The position numbers were made by a program, and so were the translations under genes. The notes below the pieces were generated by a model, which made no database searches, was not told the DNA's origin, and saw only the letters and a list, made by a program, of their open reading frames with translations. This document shows, piece by piece, positions 1-7,872 of a DNA stretch of 49,722 bases (position 1 is the first letter of the stretch; each line of letters opens with the position of its first letter). The DNA lies in contig NZ_JAQGNT010000049.1 in the NCBI RefSeq assembly GCF_028291725.1, positions 1 to 49,722 of the forward strand, given 5' to 3'. This stretch comes from Hydrocarboniphaga sp. (GTDB lineage: Bacteria > Pseudomonadota > Gammaproteobacteria > Nevskiales > Nevskiaceae).

Positions 1-64
1 GCGGTCCTTGACCGCTATTGCGGCTGCATTGGCACATTCGCGGACAAGGACCGCTCCTACAGGT
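1..64. repeat. Palindromic intergenic element, cut by window edge
   Basis: Bases 1-10 and 45-54 are perfect inverted repeats (GCGGTCCTTG and CAAGGACCGC). The right side runs into CTCCTACAGG, the same flank seen in the family E elements at 17291 and 24266. It lies just downstream of the minus-strand gene that ends at 89 and may help end its transcript. Confidence 0.6.
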
Positions 65-88
65 ACGGAATCATCCCCGGCGATATCG

Positions 89-772
89 TCAGACCAGTGC
101 TTCGAGCAGTGCTTGCGAGTTGGACACCGCACCGAACACGCCGCCCTGCATCTTGATCATGTGAAGTGCGGCGAGATGGTTGTTGTGATCCGTCGCGCCG
201 CAGCAGTCTTCCAGCAGCACGCATTCGAAGCCGCGGTCGTTGGCTTCGCGCATCGTGGTATGCACGCAGACGTCGGTGGTGATGCCCGACAGCAGGATGT
301 TGTCGATGCCGCGCACGCGCAGGATCAGCTCCAGATCGGTGGCGCAGAACGAGCCCTTGCCGGGCTTGTCGATGATCGGCTCGCCCGGCAGCGGATACAG
401 CTCTTCGATGATGTCCCAGCCCGGCTCGCCGCGTACCAGGATGCGGCCGCAGGGGCCGGGGTCGCCGATGCCGGCGCCCATCTGCCGCGAGCGCCAGCGC
501 TTGTTCGCCGGCAGATCCGACAGATCCGGTCTATGGCCTTCGCGCGTGTGGATGATGTGGAAGCCGAGTTCGCGGAATCGCGTCAGCACGCGCTTGATCG
601 GCGCGATCGGCGCGCGCGTCAGCGACAGCTCGTAGCCCATGGTGTCGACGTAGCCGCCGATGCCGCAGAAGTCGGTCTGCATGTCGATGATGATCAGCGC
701 CGTGTTCTGCGGCCGCAGATCGCCGTTGTAGGGCCAGCGGTAGGGTTCGGCCTGGACGTAGAGTTCGGTCAT
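89..772 (-). CDS. biuH: Biuret amidohydrolase-like isochorismatase-family cysteine hydrolase
   Basis: A 227-residue cytosolic cysteine hydrolase of the isochorismatase fold. The expected Asp-Lys-Cys catalytic set is visible: D30 in [10 protein letters not shown]136 in [10 protein letters not shown] and C169 in [15 protein letters not shown]. The spacing matches the triad known for Rhizobium biuret hydrolase (D36, K142, C175) with a constant offset of six. The N-terminal PYRWPYNG motif and the KRWRS...GDPGPCGRI segment also look BiuH-like. Biuret hydrolases convert biuret to allophanate and ammonia, and an allophanate hydrolase lies in the same gene string. It is the last gene of the minus-strand run atzF, second hydrolase, permease, biuH. 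Ureidoacrylate hydrolase (RutB) or another amidase of the fold is the alternative, but no rut genes are present. Confidence 0.82.
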   Translation of the reverse strand: MTELYVQAEPYRWPYNGDLRPQNTALIIIDMQTDFCGIGGYVDTMGYELSLTRAPIAPIKRVLTRFRELGFHIIHTREGHRPDLSDLPANKRWRSRQMGAGIGDPGPCGRILVRGEPGWDIIEELYPLPGEPIIDKPGKGSFCATDLELILRVRGIDNILLSGITTDVCVHTTMREANDRGFECVLLEDCCGATDHNNHLAALHMIKMQGGVFGAVSNSQALLEALV

Positions 773-798
773 CAGCTGCTCCTGATTAGTGGAAAGTC

Positions 799-870
799 GT
801 CATTCCCGCGAAGGCGGGAATCCAGGGCCGCAGTGACCGCTGCCTGGATTCCCGCCTTCGCGGGAATGAC
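799..870. repeat. Family A inverted repeat (CATTCCCGCG type)
   Basis: Arms at 799-826 and 843-870 are complementary, reading GTCATTCCCGCGAAGGCGGG inward from each side, with a short unrelated loop. It sits between biuH and the permease gene. Copies occur at 6093 and 13652. Confidence 0.85.
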
Positions 871-896
871 GAAGTACCGGGCTGTGGTTGAGCGTA

Positions 897-2492
897 TTAC
901 AGCGCCGCTTCGGCGCCGGGCAGCGCGTCCTGCGGTCGCGCTTTCACCGGCTCTTCGGCCGACACGCTGTAGCGCGCGCAGCCGAACAGCAGCGCGGCGA
1001 CACCCAGATAGCTCAGCGCGACCAGCGGCGTCTTGGCGATGCCGATCGCCTCGCTGTGCATGAAGCCGAAGAAAGTCAGCACCGCTCCGGCAGCCGCAAA
1101 GCCCGCGGCCTTGGCGAACGTACGATCAATGATGCAGGCCGCGATCGCGGCGAGTATCAGGCTGCCGAGAATCGCGCCGCTGCCGAGCAGTTCCAGCCCG
1201 TGGTACAGCACGCCGGCGCCGGCGAGCTTGTCCAGGCCTACGGTTGCCGCATTGGTGCCGGCCGCGCCGAGCGCGTTGTCGATCATCAGCTTGCCCCAAC
1301 CGGCGACCTGCGGAATCAGCGCCAGGATCACCGCTGGCGCGTGATTCTTCGGTGTCTCCTGGAACGCCTGCGCGCCGATCAGCATGCCGATGTAGAGCAG
1401 GATCGGCGAGATCGCGACCACCGGAATCAGCGCCATCATCACGGCCAGAATGCCGAACCACGACAGGATCAGCACCATCACGCCGGTCGCGGCGGAATAG
1501 CCGATGCGGCCGCCGATCGCCTTCCAGCCCGGATGGCCGATGTACACCGCATTGATGAAGGGATTGCCGAGGCAGCAGCCGATCAGGCTGACCACGCCGT
1601 CGGCGGTCAGTACGCGCGTCGTCGGGTAGTGGTCGCCGCCGGCCTCCGCGCTCTCGACGTTGTCCATCGCCTCGACCAGGTCGTAGATGCCGAACGGGAT
1701 CGCGGTGACCAGGATCACGCCCAGGTACTGGAAGCCGCCGAACACGTGGCCGAACTCCGGCACCGGGAAGCTGAAGCCGAAGCTGGCGAAGGAACTGCCG
1801 AGTTTCTCGACACTCATGCCGCCGAAGTGAAAGCCGAACGCGAGCCCGCCCCAGGCGATCAGCGAGCCCACCGCGATTGCGACCAGGCCCGCGGGAATGC
1901 CCTTGAAATAGCGCACGCCACCGAACCAGCTCGACAGCAGGATCGCGAAGCAGACGATGCCGATCACCGGGTCCATGTACATGTCCAGCGCAGGGCGCAG
2001 CGAGATGAACGCGATCGACACGCCGGCGAGCGCGCCGAGCAGCGCGGCGCGCGGCGTGATCTTCTTGATGAAGGGCGCGACGAAGCCGCCGACCATCAGC
2101 ACGAAGCTCTGCACGAACACCCAGGTCAGGCCCGCTTCCCAGCCCTTGATCGGATCGCCGGTCGCGCCGGCGATCGGCATCATGATCACGAACACGACGA
2201 CGAACATATGCGGCACGCTGATGCCCGAAGGCAGTGCGCAGACATCGCTGCGGCCGCTCTTCACCGCGAGCTTATAGGCCAGGTAGGCGTAATAGATCGT
2301 CGACAGGAACAGCATCAGGCCGGTCGCGGGCAGGATGCGCCCGAAGATCAGATCGTCGGGCAGCTTCAGCACGTAGCGCATCAGCGCCGTCAGCGTCAGC
2401 AGGTTGACCAGGATGTTGGTGCCAAAGCCGAAGAAGGCATTCCAGTCGCCTGGAACCCAGATTTTGGGTTTGCTGCTTATTGCGGTGCTCAT
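897..2492 (-). CDS. NCS2/AzgA-like nucleobase-type permease
   Basis: A 531-residue polytopic inner-membrane protein with roughly 12-14 hydrophobic segments. It resembles the xanthine/uracil permease (NCS2, AzgA-like) group: an early conserved stretch reads NILVNLLTLTALMRYVL, and a central acidic motif, IYDLVEAMDNVESAEAGG, sits where the substrate-site helix of this group lies. A proton-driven symporter role is inferred. It is flanked on both sides by isochorismatase-fold amidases and shares their strand, so biuret, triuret or a related ureido compound is a better guess for cargo than xanthine. The start codon near 2492 follows a purine-rich stretch. Substrate cannot be read from the sequence. 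Confidence 0.8.
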   Translation of the reverse strand: MSTAISSKPKIWVPGDWNAFFGFGTNILVNLLTLTALMRYVLKLPDDLIFGRILPATGLMLFLSTIYYAYLAYKLAVKSGRSDVCALPSGISVPHMFVVVFVIMMPIAGATGDPIKGWEAGLTWVFVQSFVLMVGGFVAPFIKKITPRAALLGALAGVSIAFISLRPALDMYMDPVIGIVCFAILLSSWFGGVRYFKGIPAGLVAIAVGSLIAWGGLAFGFHFGGMSVEKLGSSFASFGFSFPVPEFGHVFGGFQYLGVILVTAIPFGIYDLVEAMDNVESAEAGGDHYPTTRVLTADGVVSLIGCCLGNPFINAVYIGHPGWKAIGGRIGYSAATGVMVLILSWFGILAVMMALIPVVAISPILLYIGMLIGAQAFQETPKNHAPAVILALIPQVAGWGKLMIDNALGAAGTNAATVGLDKLAGAGVLYHGLELLGSGAILGSLILAAIAACIIDRTFAKAAGFAAAGAVLTFFGFMHSEAIGIAKTPLVALSYLGVAALLFGCARYSVSAEEPVKARPQDALPGAEAAL

Positions 2493-2555
2493 GCGTATTC
2501 CCCCTTGTGTCCCACGTTCCCCGAAACTGATGGACCCTCTCCCGCAACCGCCCTG

Positions 2556-2657
2556 CTCCTTCCCCCGCTTGCGGGGGAAGGTTGGGATGGGGGCGCGACG
2601 ACAGCGCCGCGACTTCCGCCCCCACCCCGGCCCTCCCCCGCAAGCGGGGGAGGGAGA
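2556..2657. repeat. Family H inverted repeat (CCCCCGCTTGCGGGGG type)
   Basis: TCCCCCGCTTGCGGGGGAAGG at the left faces CCTCCCCCGCAAGCGGGGGAGG at the right, and each arm is itself a hairpin. The whole element folds into a large cruciform-like structure between the second hydrolase and the permease gene. A related element lies at 49605. Confidence 0.8.
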
Positions 2658-2670
2658 GATTCGACCCGAT

Positions 2671-3354
2671 TTATCCCAGCGCCGCGATTACGCGCGCCGA
2701 ATCTGAAACCCAGCCGAAAATGCCGCCCTGCGCGACGATCATGCGCAGCGCCATTTGGTGAAATTCGGGGAAGTACGAGGCCGCGCAATCCGCCGGCACG
2801 ACGCATTCGAAACCGCGGTCGTTGGCCTCGCGCACGGTGGTATGCACGCAGACCTCGGTGGTCACGCCGCAGACGATCAGCGTACGAATGCCGCGGTTTT
2901 TCAGTATCAATTCCAGATCGGTCTGACAGAACGAGCCTTTGCCGGGCTTGTCGATCACCGGCTCGCCGGGCAGCGGATAAAGCTCGGGGATGATGTCGTG
3001 GCCGGCTTCGCCGCGAATCAGGATGCGGCCCATCGGGCCGAGGTCGCCGATACGCGTCTTGCCGTGGCCGCGTTCGAGTTTGGCCGGCGGAGCGTCGCTG
3101 AGATCGGCGCGATGACCTTCGCGCGTATGCAGGATGAAAAGCCCGGTCTTGCGTGCGGCGGCGAGCAGTGCCTGCAAAGGCTCGATCGCGACGCGCAGCA
3201 GCGACACGTCGTTGCCGAGCATCGCGCCGAAGCCGCCGGGCTCCATGAAATCGCGCTGCATGTCGATGATCAGCAAGGCCGTACTCGCAGGCGAAACCGC
3301 GAGCGCATACGGCTCTGCGGCGATCGTGCAAAAGCTTGCCGCGGTGCTTGTCAT
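2671..3354 (-). CDS. Second isochorismatase-family cysteine hydrolase, candidate triuret hydrolase
   Basis: A 227-residue paralogue of the biuH product with the same catalytic set: D31 in LIIDMQRDF, K136 in [10 protein letters not shown] and C169 in TTEVCVHTTVREAND. It lacks the KRWRS segment of its neighbour and has KLERGHGKTRIGDLGPM there, so the active-site rim probably differs. Triuret hydrolase (TrtA) is a known close relative of BiuH that makes carboxybiuret, which decays to biuret. A triuret-biuret-allophanate series would explain why two such enzymes share an operon with AtzF. That assignment is inference; a duplicated biuret hydrolase or another amidase is possible. A GntR-type palindrome lies 55 bases upstream of the start. 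Confidence 0.78.
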   Translation of the reverse strand: MTSTAASFCTIAAEPYALAVSPASTALLIIDMQRDFMEPGGFGAMLGNDVSLLRVAIEPLQALLAAARKTGLFILHTREGHRADLSDAPPAKLERGHGKTRIGDLGPMGRILIRGEAGHDIIPELYPLPGEPVIDKPGKGSFCQTDLELILKNRGIRTLIVCGVTTEVCVHTTVREANDRGFECVVPADCAASYFPEFHQMALRMIVAQGGIFGWVSDSARVIAALG

Positions 3355-3408
3355 GCGAGTCCCCTAATCCCTGATCTGTTCAAGCAGCATCCATGCCCGG
3401 ATGCGACG

Positions 3409-3418
3409 TTGCATGCAA
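3409..3418. promoter_or_regulatory. Putative GntR operator palindrome
   Basis: TTGCATGCAA is a perfect 10-base palindrome and differs by one base from each arm of the paired sites at 5325-5359. It lies between atzF and the second hydrolase gene, 55 bases before the latter's start, and may give that gene its own regulated promoter. Confidence 0.5.
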
Positions 3419-3440
3419 GAAAAGCAGTGTCCATTTGACG

Positions 3441-3519
3441 TAGGTCGGCAATCCCTTGCCGACGTGAAGCCCGCGTTGCGCATCGGGTTTTCATGTCGGC
3501 AAGGGATTGCCGACCTGCG
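3441..3519. repeat. Family D inverted repeat overlapping the atzF stop codon
   Basis: GTAGGTCGGCAATCCCTTGC on the left faces GGCAAGGGATTGCCGACCTG on the right. The right arm lies inside atzF: the last codons, reading TQVGNPLPT, and the TGA stop come from the element. Copies occur at 26410 and 43627, with half copies at 28223 and 40520. Confidence 0.88.
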
Positions 3520-5311
3520 TCGAGGCCCGATACGCACGCCAACCACCGAACTCAGTGATATCGGCAGCGCCGACCACGCCGGATTCCTCGCAAATGAAGC
3601 CGGTTTCAAAGCGTCCGTCGGCGAGCTCGATCTTGCCCAGGCCCAGCGGCGCGGCGATGCCGGCCAGAAACGAGCCGACTTCGCTGCTCGGCAGTTCCCA
3701 GACCTCGACTTCGATCGCATGGCCGCTGGCGCTGCGCGCCATCGCTGGCCGCGCCGGTGGCCCGCCTGGCAGCGCGTAGAGCCGATATCGCGCGGCGCTG
3801 CGCGTGGCTTCGATCAGGCGCGCGCCACGCGTCAGCAACTGGTGATTCAAGGCAAGACCTTGCAGATGCGCACCGCAGACGACGAGGCGCATGCGATCAC
3901 CCGGACGCAGCGTGTCGCTGCTCGGCAATTGCAGTTGCATGGCCCGCGCAATGCTCAGCAAATATTGGTCGGTATACGCGCGGCCGAACAGCGTGATGCC
4001 CCAGGGCAGGCCGTTGCGCAGGCTGCCGGCCGGCACCGCGACGGCCGCGTAATCCAGCAGGTTCATGAAGTTGGTATAGGTGCCGAGTTCGCTGTTGCGC
4101 AGCACCGGTTCGGCGCGGATCTGCTCGCGGGTGTAGGCGCGCGGGATCGTCGGCGTCAGCACCAGATCGAGCGCGTCCAGGCTCTGATCGCAGATCCGCT
4201 TCAGCTCCTGCAGGCGTTCGGCTGCGAGGATTCGATCCACTGCAGTGGCATGCGCGCCGGGCGTCACCACGTCGCGAATCACCGGCAGTACCGCGTCGGG
4301 CTGGCGCGCTATCAGTTCGCCGAAAGCGGCATAGCGTTCCGCCGCGCCGGGCGCTGCGTACAGCAAGCTTGCGGCCTCCATGAACGGACGGAGATCGATC
4401 TCGACCGCTACGCCGCCGATCCCTTCCAATGTCGCGCGTGCGCAATCGAACAGCGCCGGTCCTTCGTCGCAGCCGAACCAGAGCAGATCGTGCGCGCGCG
4501 GCACGCCGAAGCGGAACGACGCCGGCGCCGCTGCGAGTGCCGCCGCATTCCAGGCCGGATTGCGCCGGCTGTACGGCTGTTGTCGGTCGAACTGCGCGAG
4601 CAACGCCAGCACTTGGGCGACATCGCCGCTGCTGCGGCTGAACAGGCTGATGCAATCCAGCGAACGGCAGCAGGGCACGACGCCGGAAGTCGACACGATG
4701 CCGCGCGTTGGCTTGACGCCGACCAGGCCGTTGAGTGCCGCCGGCACGCGGCCCGAACCGGCGGTGTCGGTGCCGAGCGAAAAGCTCGCCAGGTTCAGTG
4801 CAACCGCCAGCGACGAGCCCGAGCTGGAGCCGCCGCTGGGATATTCCGGCAGCACCGAGTTGCGGCATTCACCGTAAGGCGAGCGCAGGCCGTTGAGGCC
4901 GGTGGCGAACTGGTCCAGATTGGTTTTGCCGGTGGGCACTGCACCGAGATCGATCAAGCGCTGCACTGCAGTTGCCGAAGCTTGCGGCGTGTAGGCATAG
5001 GCCGGGCAGGCTGCGGTGGTGGGCACGCCGGCGAGATCGATGTTGTCCTTGATCGCGAACGGGATGCCGAACAGCGGCAGCGACGCCGGGTCGCGCTCGT
5101 CGAGCGCCGCCAGGTAGGGCTCAAGCTGCGCCTCGTCGAGCAGCGTGATGTACAGATGAAACTCGGGATTGGCCGCGAGCGCGCGCTGGCGCAAATGCGC
5201 GAGCAGGTCGCGCGGCCGGCAATCGCCCGCCTGATAAGCGGCGCGCAAGGATGCGAGCGACAGATCGTCCGGTACTCTCACGACGGCTTCCCGTTGGCTG
5301 GCGCCAGACAT
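3491..5311 (-). CDS. atzF: Allophanate hydrolase
   Basis: A 606-residue, two-domain allophanate hydrolase, close to the usual length of about 605. The N-terminal amidase-signature domain carries the Ser-Ser-Lys triad: K88 in FAIKDNID, S163 in the GGSSSGSS loop and S187 in TDTAGSGRVPA. The C-terminal domain (about 460-600) has LVVCGAHL, YRLYALPGG and the glycine-rich GEV/TEF region typical of this enzyme. It cleaves allophanate to two CO2 and two ammonia, the step after biuret hydrolase. Of several upstream Met codons, 5311 is preferred because it leaves both operator arms outside the gene; those at 5347 and 5407 would run into the operator or the divergent gntR. The final nine residues are encoded by a palindromic repeat. 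Confidence 0.9.
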   Translation of the reverse strand: MSGASQREAVVRVPDDLSLASLRAAYQAGDCRPRDLLAHLRQRALAANPEFHLYITLLDEAQLEPYLAALDERDPASLPLFGIPFAIKDNIDLAGVPTTAACPAYAYTPQASATAVQRLIDLGAVPTGKTNLDQFATGLNGLRSPYGECRNSVLPEYPSGGSSSGSSLAVALNLASFSLGTDTAGSGRVPAALNGLVGVKPTRGIVSTSGVVPCCRSLDCISLFSRSSGDVAQVLALLAQFDRQQPYSRRNPAWNAAALAAAPASFRFGVPRAHDLLWFGCDEGPALFDCARATLEGIGGVAVEIDLRPFMEAASLLYAAPGAAERYAAFGELIARQPDAVLPVIRDVVTPGAHATAVDRILAAERLQELKRICDQSLDALDLVLTPTIPRAYTREQIRAEPVLRNSELGTYTNFMNLLDYAAVAVPAGSLRNGLPWGITLFGRAYTDQYLLSIARAMQLQLPSSDTLRPGDRMRLVVCGAHLQGLALNHQLLTRGARLIEATRSAARYRLYALPGGPPARPAMARSASGHAIEVEVWELPSSEVGSFLAGIAAPLGLGKIELADGRFETGFICEESGVVGAADITEFGGWRAYRASTQVGNPLPT

Positions 5312-5324
5312 CTGGCGCGCAATG

Positions 5325-5359
5325 TTGTATGCAACAAGCAGGCCCATGCTTGCATACAA
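5325..5359. promoter_or_regulatory. Paired GntR/FCD operator between atzF and its divergent regulator
   Basis: TTGTATGCAA at 5325-5334 and its exact reverse complement TTGCATACAA at 5350-5359 form a perfect inverted repeat with a 15-base spacer. Each arm is close to the TTGTATACAA-like palindromes bound by FCD-type GntR regulators. Its place in the short divergent gap fits joint control of atzF and autoregulation. Confidence 0.75.
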
Positions 5360-5384
5360 TGGCGCCTCTCCCTGGACCCGATGA

Positions 5385-6089
5385 ATGAACAGCAGCGTGA
5401 TTCTCAAAGGCGGCTCCGCCCACGAGGTCTATTCCCAGCTCAAGGCACTGATCCTCGGCTTCGAGATCTACCCGGGCTCGCGGGTCACCGAAAGCGAGCT
5501 GGCCGAGCGCTTCGGCGTCAGCCGCACGCCGGTGCGTGAGGCGCTGCAGCGGCTGCAGCTCGAGGGCTATCTGACGGTGCGGCCCAAGCAGGGCTGCTTC
5601 ATCCGCGAGATCGACATCGAGGAGATCGACGAGCACTACCAGGTGCGCATCGCACTGGAAATGTGCGCGCTGGAAGTGGCCTGCACGCACATGCCGGACA
5701 AGGCAATCAGGGAACTCGCGCGCAAGTGGGACCCGGCACGCCAGCCGAAAACCCGGGTCGACGTCGAGGCGATGGCCGAACTCGACGAGAGTTTTCATAT
5801 CGCACTGGCCGAAGGCGGCGGCAACCTGGTGCTGGCCGACTACCTGGCGCGGATCAATCATGCGATCCACATCATCCGCCGGCTCGATTTCACCGATAAC
5901 CAGCGCGTCGATCTGACTTACAAGGAGCACTACGCGATCTGCCAACATTTGCTGAAGCGCGACATCGTCAGCGCGCAGCAGGCGCTGACCCAGCACATCC
6001 GCCGCAGCCAGCTGGCGGCGAAGACGATCACGCTGGAGCAGCTGTCGCGGGCACGGTCGAAGTCGCGACGTGTGGCGCGGAGCGTTTAG
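5385..6089 (+). CDS. GntR-family (FadR/FCD subfamily) transcriptional regulator
   Basis: A 234-residue regulator. Residues 12-75 form the winged helix, with the recognition-helix signature GVSRTPVREALQRLQLEG at 44-61. Residues 85-225 form the all-helical FCD ligand domain; D134 and H138 (ELDESFH) and later histidines in YKEHYAI and TQHIRRS look like the metal-ligand set of this domain. Such proteins usually repress catabolic operons until a small carboxylate or amide ligand binds. It is divergent from atzF, with paired TTGTATGCAA-type sites between them, so it very likely controls the atzF-hydrolase-permease-biuH operon. The ligand is unknown; an operon intermediate such as biuret or allophanate is a reasonable guess. 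Confidence 0.9.
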   Translation: MNSSVILKGGSAHEVYSQLKALILGFEIYPGSRVTESELAERFGVSRTPVREALQRLQLEGYLTVRPKQGCFIREIDIEEIDEHYQVRIALEMCALEVACTHMPDKAIRELARKWDPARQPKTRVDVEAMAELDESFHIALAEGGGNLVLADYLARINHAIHIIRRLDFTDNQRVDLTYKEHYAICQHLLKRDIVSAQQALTQHIRRSQLAAKTITLEQLSRARSKSRRVARSV

Positions 6090-6092
6090 TCT

Positions 6093-6173
6093 GTCATTCC
6101 CGCGAAAGCGGGAATCCAGGCTCTGCAAGTGAGCGCCGCGCCGTCTCTGGATTCCCGCCTACGCGGGAATGAC
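6093..6173. repeat. Family A inverted repeat
   Basis: GTCATTCCCGCGAAAGCGGG faces CCCGCCTACGCGGGAATGAC. It fills the gap between the convergent gntR and urtE genes and may end both transcripts. Confidence 0.85.
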
Positions 6174-6189
6174 AGTTGGGATGGTGCGT

Positions 6190-6900
6190 TTAAACCGTCA
6201 GATGATGCTTGACCATCTCGTCGCTCAACTCGCCGATCACGCCGCCGGCAACTGCGCGGCCCTTGTCCAGAATCCGGAAGTCGCTGGCGACGCGGCGTGC
6301 GAACGGCAGCTTCTGCTCGACGATCAGCACCGTCAGCCCGGTCTCGGCATTCAAGCGCAGGATCAGGTCGCCGATCTCGTGGACGATGTTCGGCTGGATG
6401 CCTTCGCAGGGCTCGTCGAGAATCAGCAGCTTGGGCTGCAGCAATAGAGCGCGGCCGATCGCGAGCTGCTGCTGCTGGCCGCCGGACAGATCGCCGCCAC
6501 GCCGACGCAGCATCTGCTTCAGCACCGGGAACTGCGTGTAGACACGCTCCAGCGCATCGGCCGGCCGCTCGCGCTTGGCGATCAGGCCCATGCGCAGGTT
6601 TTCTTCGACCGACAGCTGGCTGAAGATTTCGCGGCCCTGCGGCACGAAGCCGATGCCGAGGCTGGCGCGCACGTCGGCCGAAACCTTGCGCAAATCTTTG
6701 GCGTCGTCGGAGTCACCATCAAATAGGATCTCGCCGGAGCTGGCGGGAACCAGGCCCATCACGCAGCGCAGCAAGGTGGTCTTGCCCATGCCGTTGCGGC
6801 CCATCAGGCAGGTGCGCGAGCCGCTCGGGATCTCCATGTCGATATCCCACAGCGTGTGGCTGCCGCCGTAGAACTGGTTGAGGCCCTTGATCGAGAGCAT
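6190..6900 (-). CDS. urtE: Urea ABC transporter ATP-binding protein UrtE
   Basis: A 236-residue ABC ATPase of the branched-chain amino acid/urea importer class (LivF-like). Walker A is GRNGMGKTT (34-42), the signature is LSGGQQQQLAIGRAL and Walker B is LLILDEPCEGIQP, whose CEGIQP ending is typical of UrtE. It powers urea uptake with UrtD at the cytoplasmic face of UrtB/UrtC. It is the last gene of the run porin, urtA, urtB, urtC, urtD, urtE. A 131-base gap holding a family B palindrome separates it from urtD. The family is clear. Confidence 0.95.
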   Translation of the reverse strand: MLSIKGLNQFYGGSHTLWDIDMEIPSGSRTCLMGRNGMGKTTLLRCVMGLVPASSGEILFDGDSDDAKDLRKVSADVRASLGIGFVPQGREIFSQLSVEENLRMGLIAKRERPADALERVYTQFPVLKQMLRRRGGDLSGGQQQQLAIGRALLLQPKLLILDEPCEGIQPNIVHEIGDLILRLNAETGLTVLIVEQKLPFARRVASDFRILDKGRAVAGGVIGELSDEMVKHHLTV

Positions 6901-6922
6901 CAGCAGCGCTCCGCAGAGAAAC

Positions 6923-6998
6923 GTAGGTTGGGGTGAGCACAGCGAACCCCAACCTTCCTCGGAGCGATGTTGGGGTTCGCAGGCTCACCCCAACCTAC
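6923..6998. repeat. Family B inverted repeat (GTAGGTTGGGGTGAGC type)
   Basis: GTAGGTTGGGGTGAGCACAG at the left faces GGCTCACCCCAACCTAC at the right. It occupies most of the gap between urtD and urtE. Other copies are at 25373 and 29397. Confidence 0.88.
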
Positions 6999-7031
6999 AA
7001 AACCGACGAAAGACTTGGTTGAGAGCATCGC

Positions 7032-7832
7032 CTAATCGCCCAGATAAACTTCGATGACTTTCGGATCGTTCTGCACCTGGTCCATCGTACCTTCCGCGAG
7101 CACCGAGCCCTGATGCAGCACCGTTACGGTGCGCGCGATCGAGCGCACGAACTCCATGTCGTGCTCGACGACGACCACCGAATGCTCGCCGGACAGCGAC
7201 ACCAGCAGCTCCGCGGTGCGCTCGGTTTCCTGCGGCGTCATGCCGGCCACCGGCTCATCCACCAGCAGCAGCTCCGGCGACTGCATCAGCAGCATGCCGA
7301 TCTCCAGCCACTGCTTCTGGCCGTGGCTCAGGCCGCCGGCCAGCGTGTCGCGTTTCTCCGTCAGTCCGATCGTTTTCAGCACGCTGTCGATCTTGTCGAT
7401 CTGCGCGCTGTTGAGCTTGGCGAACAATACCTTCCACACCGATTTGTCGCCGGCCATTGCCAGCTCCAGGTTCTCGAACGCAGTGTGATTCGGGAATACC
7501 GTGGGCTTCTGGAACTTGCGGCCGATGCCGGCGATCGCGATCTCCGGCTCACTCATCGACAACAGGTCGACGGTCTGGCCGAACCATGCGCTGCCGGTGT
7601 CGGGACGGGTCTTGCCGGTGATCACGTCCATCATCGTGGTCTTGCCGGCACCGTTGGGGCCGATGATGCAGCGCAGTTCGCCGGCCTCGATGTACAGATT
7701 CAGATCGTTCAGCGCCTTGAAGCCGTCGAAGCTGACGCTGATGCCTTCCAGGTACAGAATGATGTTGTGCGACAGGTCGAGCTTGGGCGCGGCCGAGCGG
7801 CGGCGCTGGCCGAGCAGGCGGGCGCCGATCAT
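7032..7832 (-). CDS. urtD: Urea ABC transporter ATP-binding protein UrtD
   Basis: A 266-residue ABC ATPase of the LivG type. Walker A is GPNGAGKTT (58-66), the signature is LSHGQKQWLEIG and Walker B is LLLVDEPVAGMTPQE. The LSHGQKQ form of the signature is typical of UrtD. It pairs with UrtE to drive urea import. The ATG at 7832 follows a G-rich stretch at suitable spacing. A TTG five codons earlier (7847) is open in frame but less likely. It follows urtC after 40 bases. Confidence 0.95.
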   Translation of the reverse strand: MIGARLLGQRRRSAAPKLDLSHNIILYLEGISVSFDGFKALNDLNLYIEAGELRCIIGPNGAGKTTMMDVITGKTRPDTGSAWFGQTVDLLSMSEPEIAIAGIGRKFQKPTVFPNHTAFENLELAMAGDKSVWKVLFAKLNSAQIDKIDSVLKTIGLTEKRDTLAGGLSHGQKQWLEIGMLLMQSPELLLVDEPVAGMTPQETERTAELLVSLSGEHSVVVVEHDMEFVRSIARTVTVLHQGSVLAEGTMDQVQNDPKVIEVYLGD

Positions 7833-7872
7833 GCGGGGCCCCCGCAAAGTAGCGGTTTACTTTGTGGGGTGT

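Noticed and set aside
888-2993. 701-codon plus-strand open frame
   Set aside because: It lies antisense to the permease and hydrolase genes, its composition (Arg, Asp, His and Gln rich) is typical of a shadow in high-GC DNA, and it shows no family motif.
3401-5539. 712-codon plus-strand open frame opposite atzF
   Set aside because: Antisense to a clear allophanate hydrolase and biased in composition; no ribosome site or known motif.
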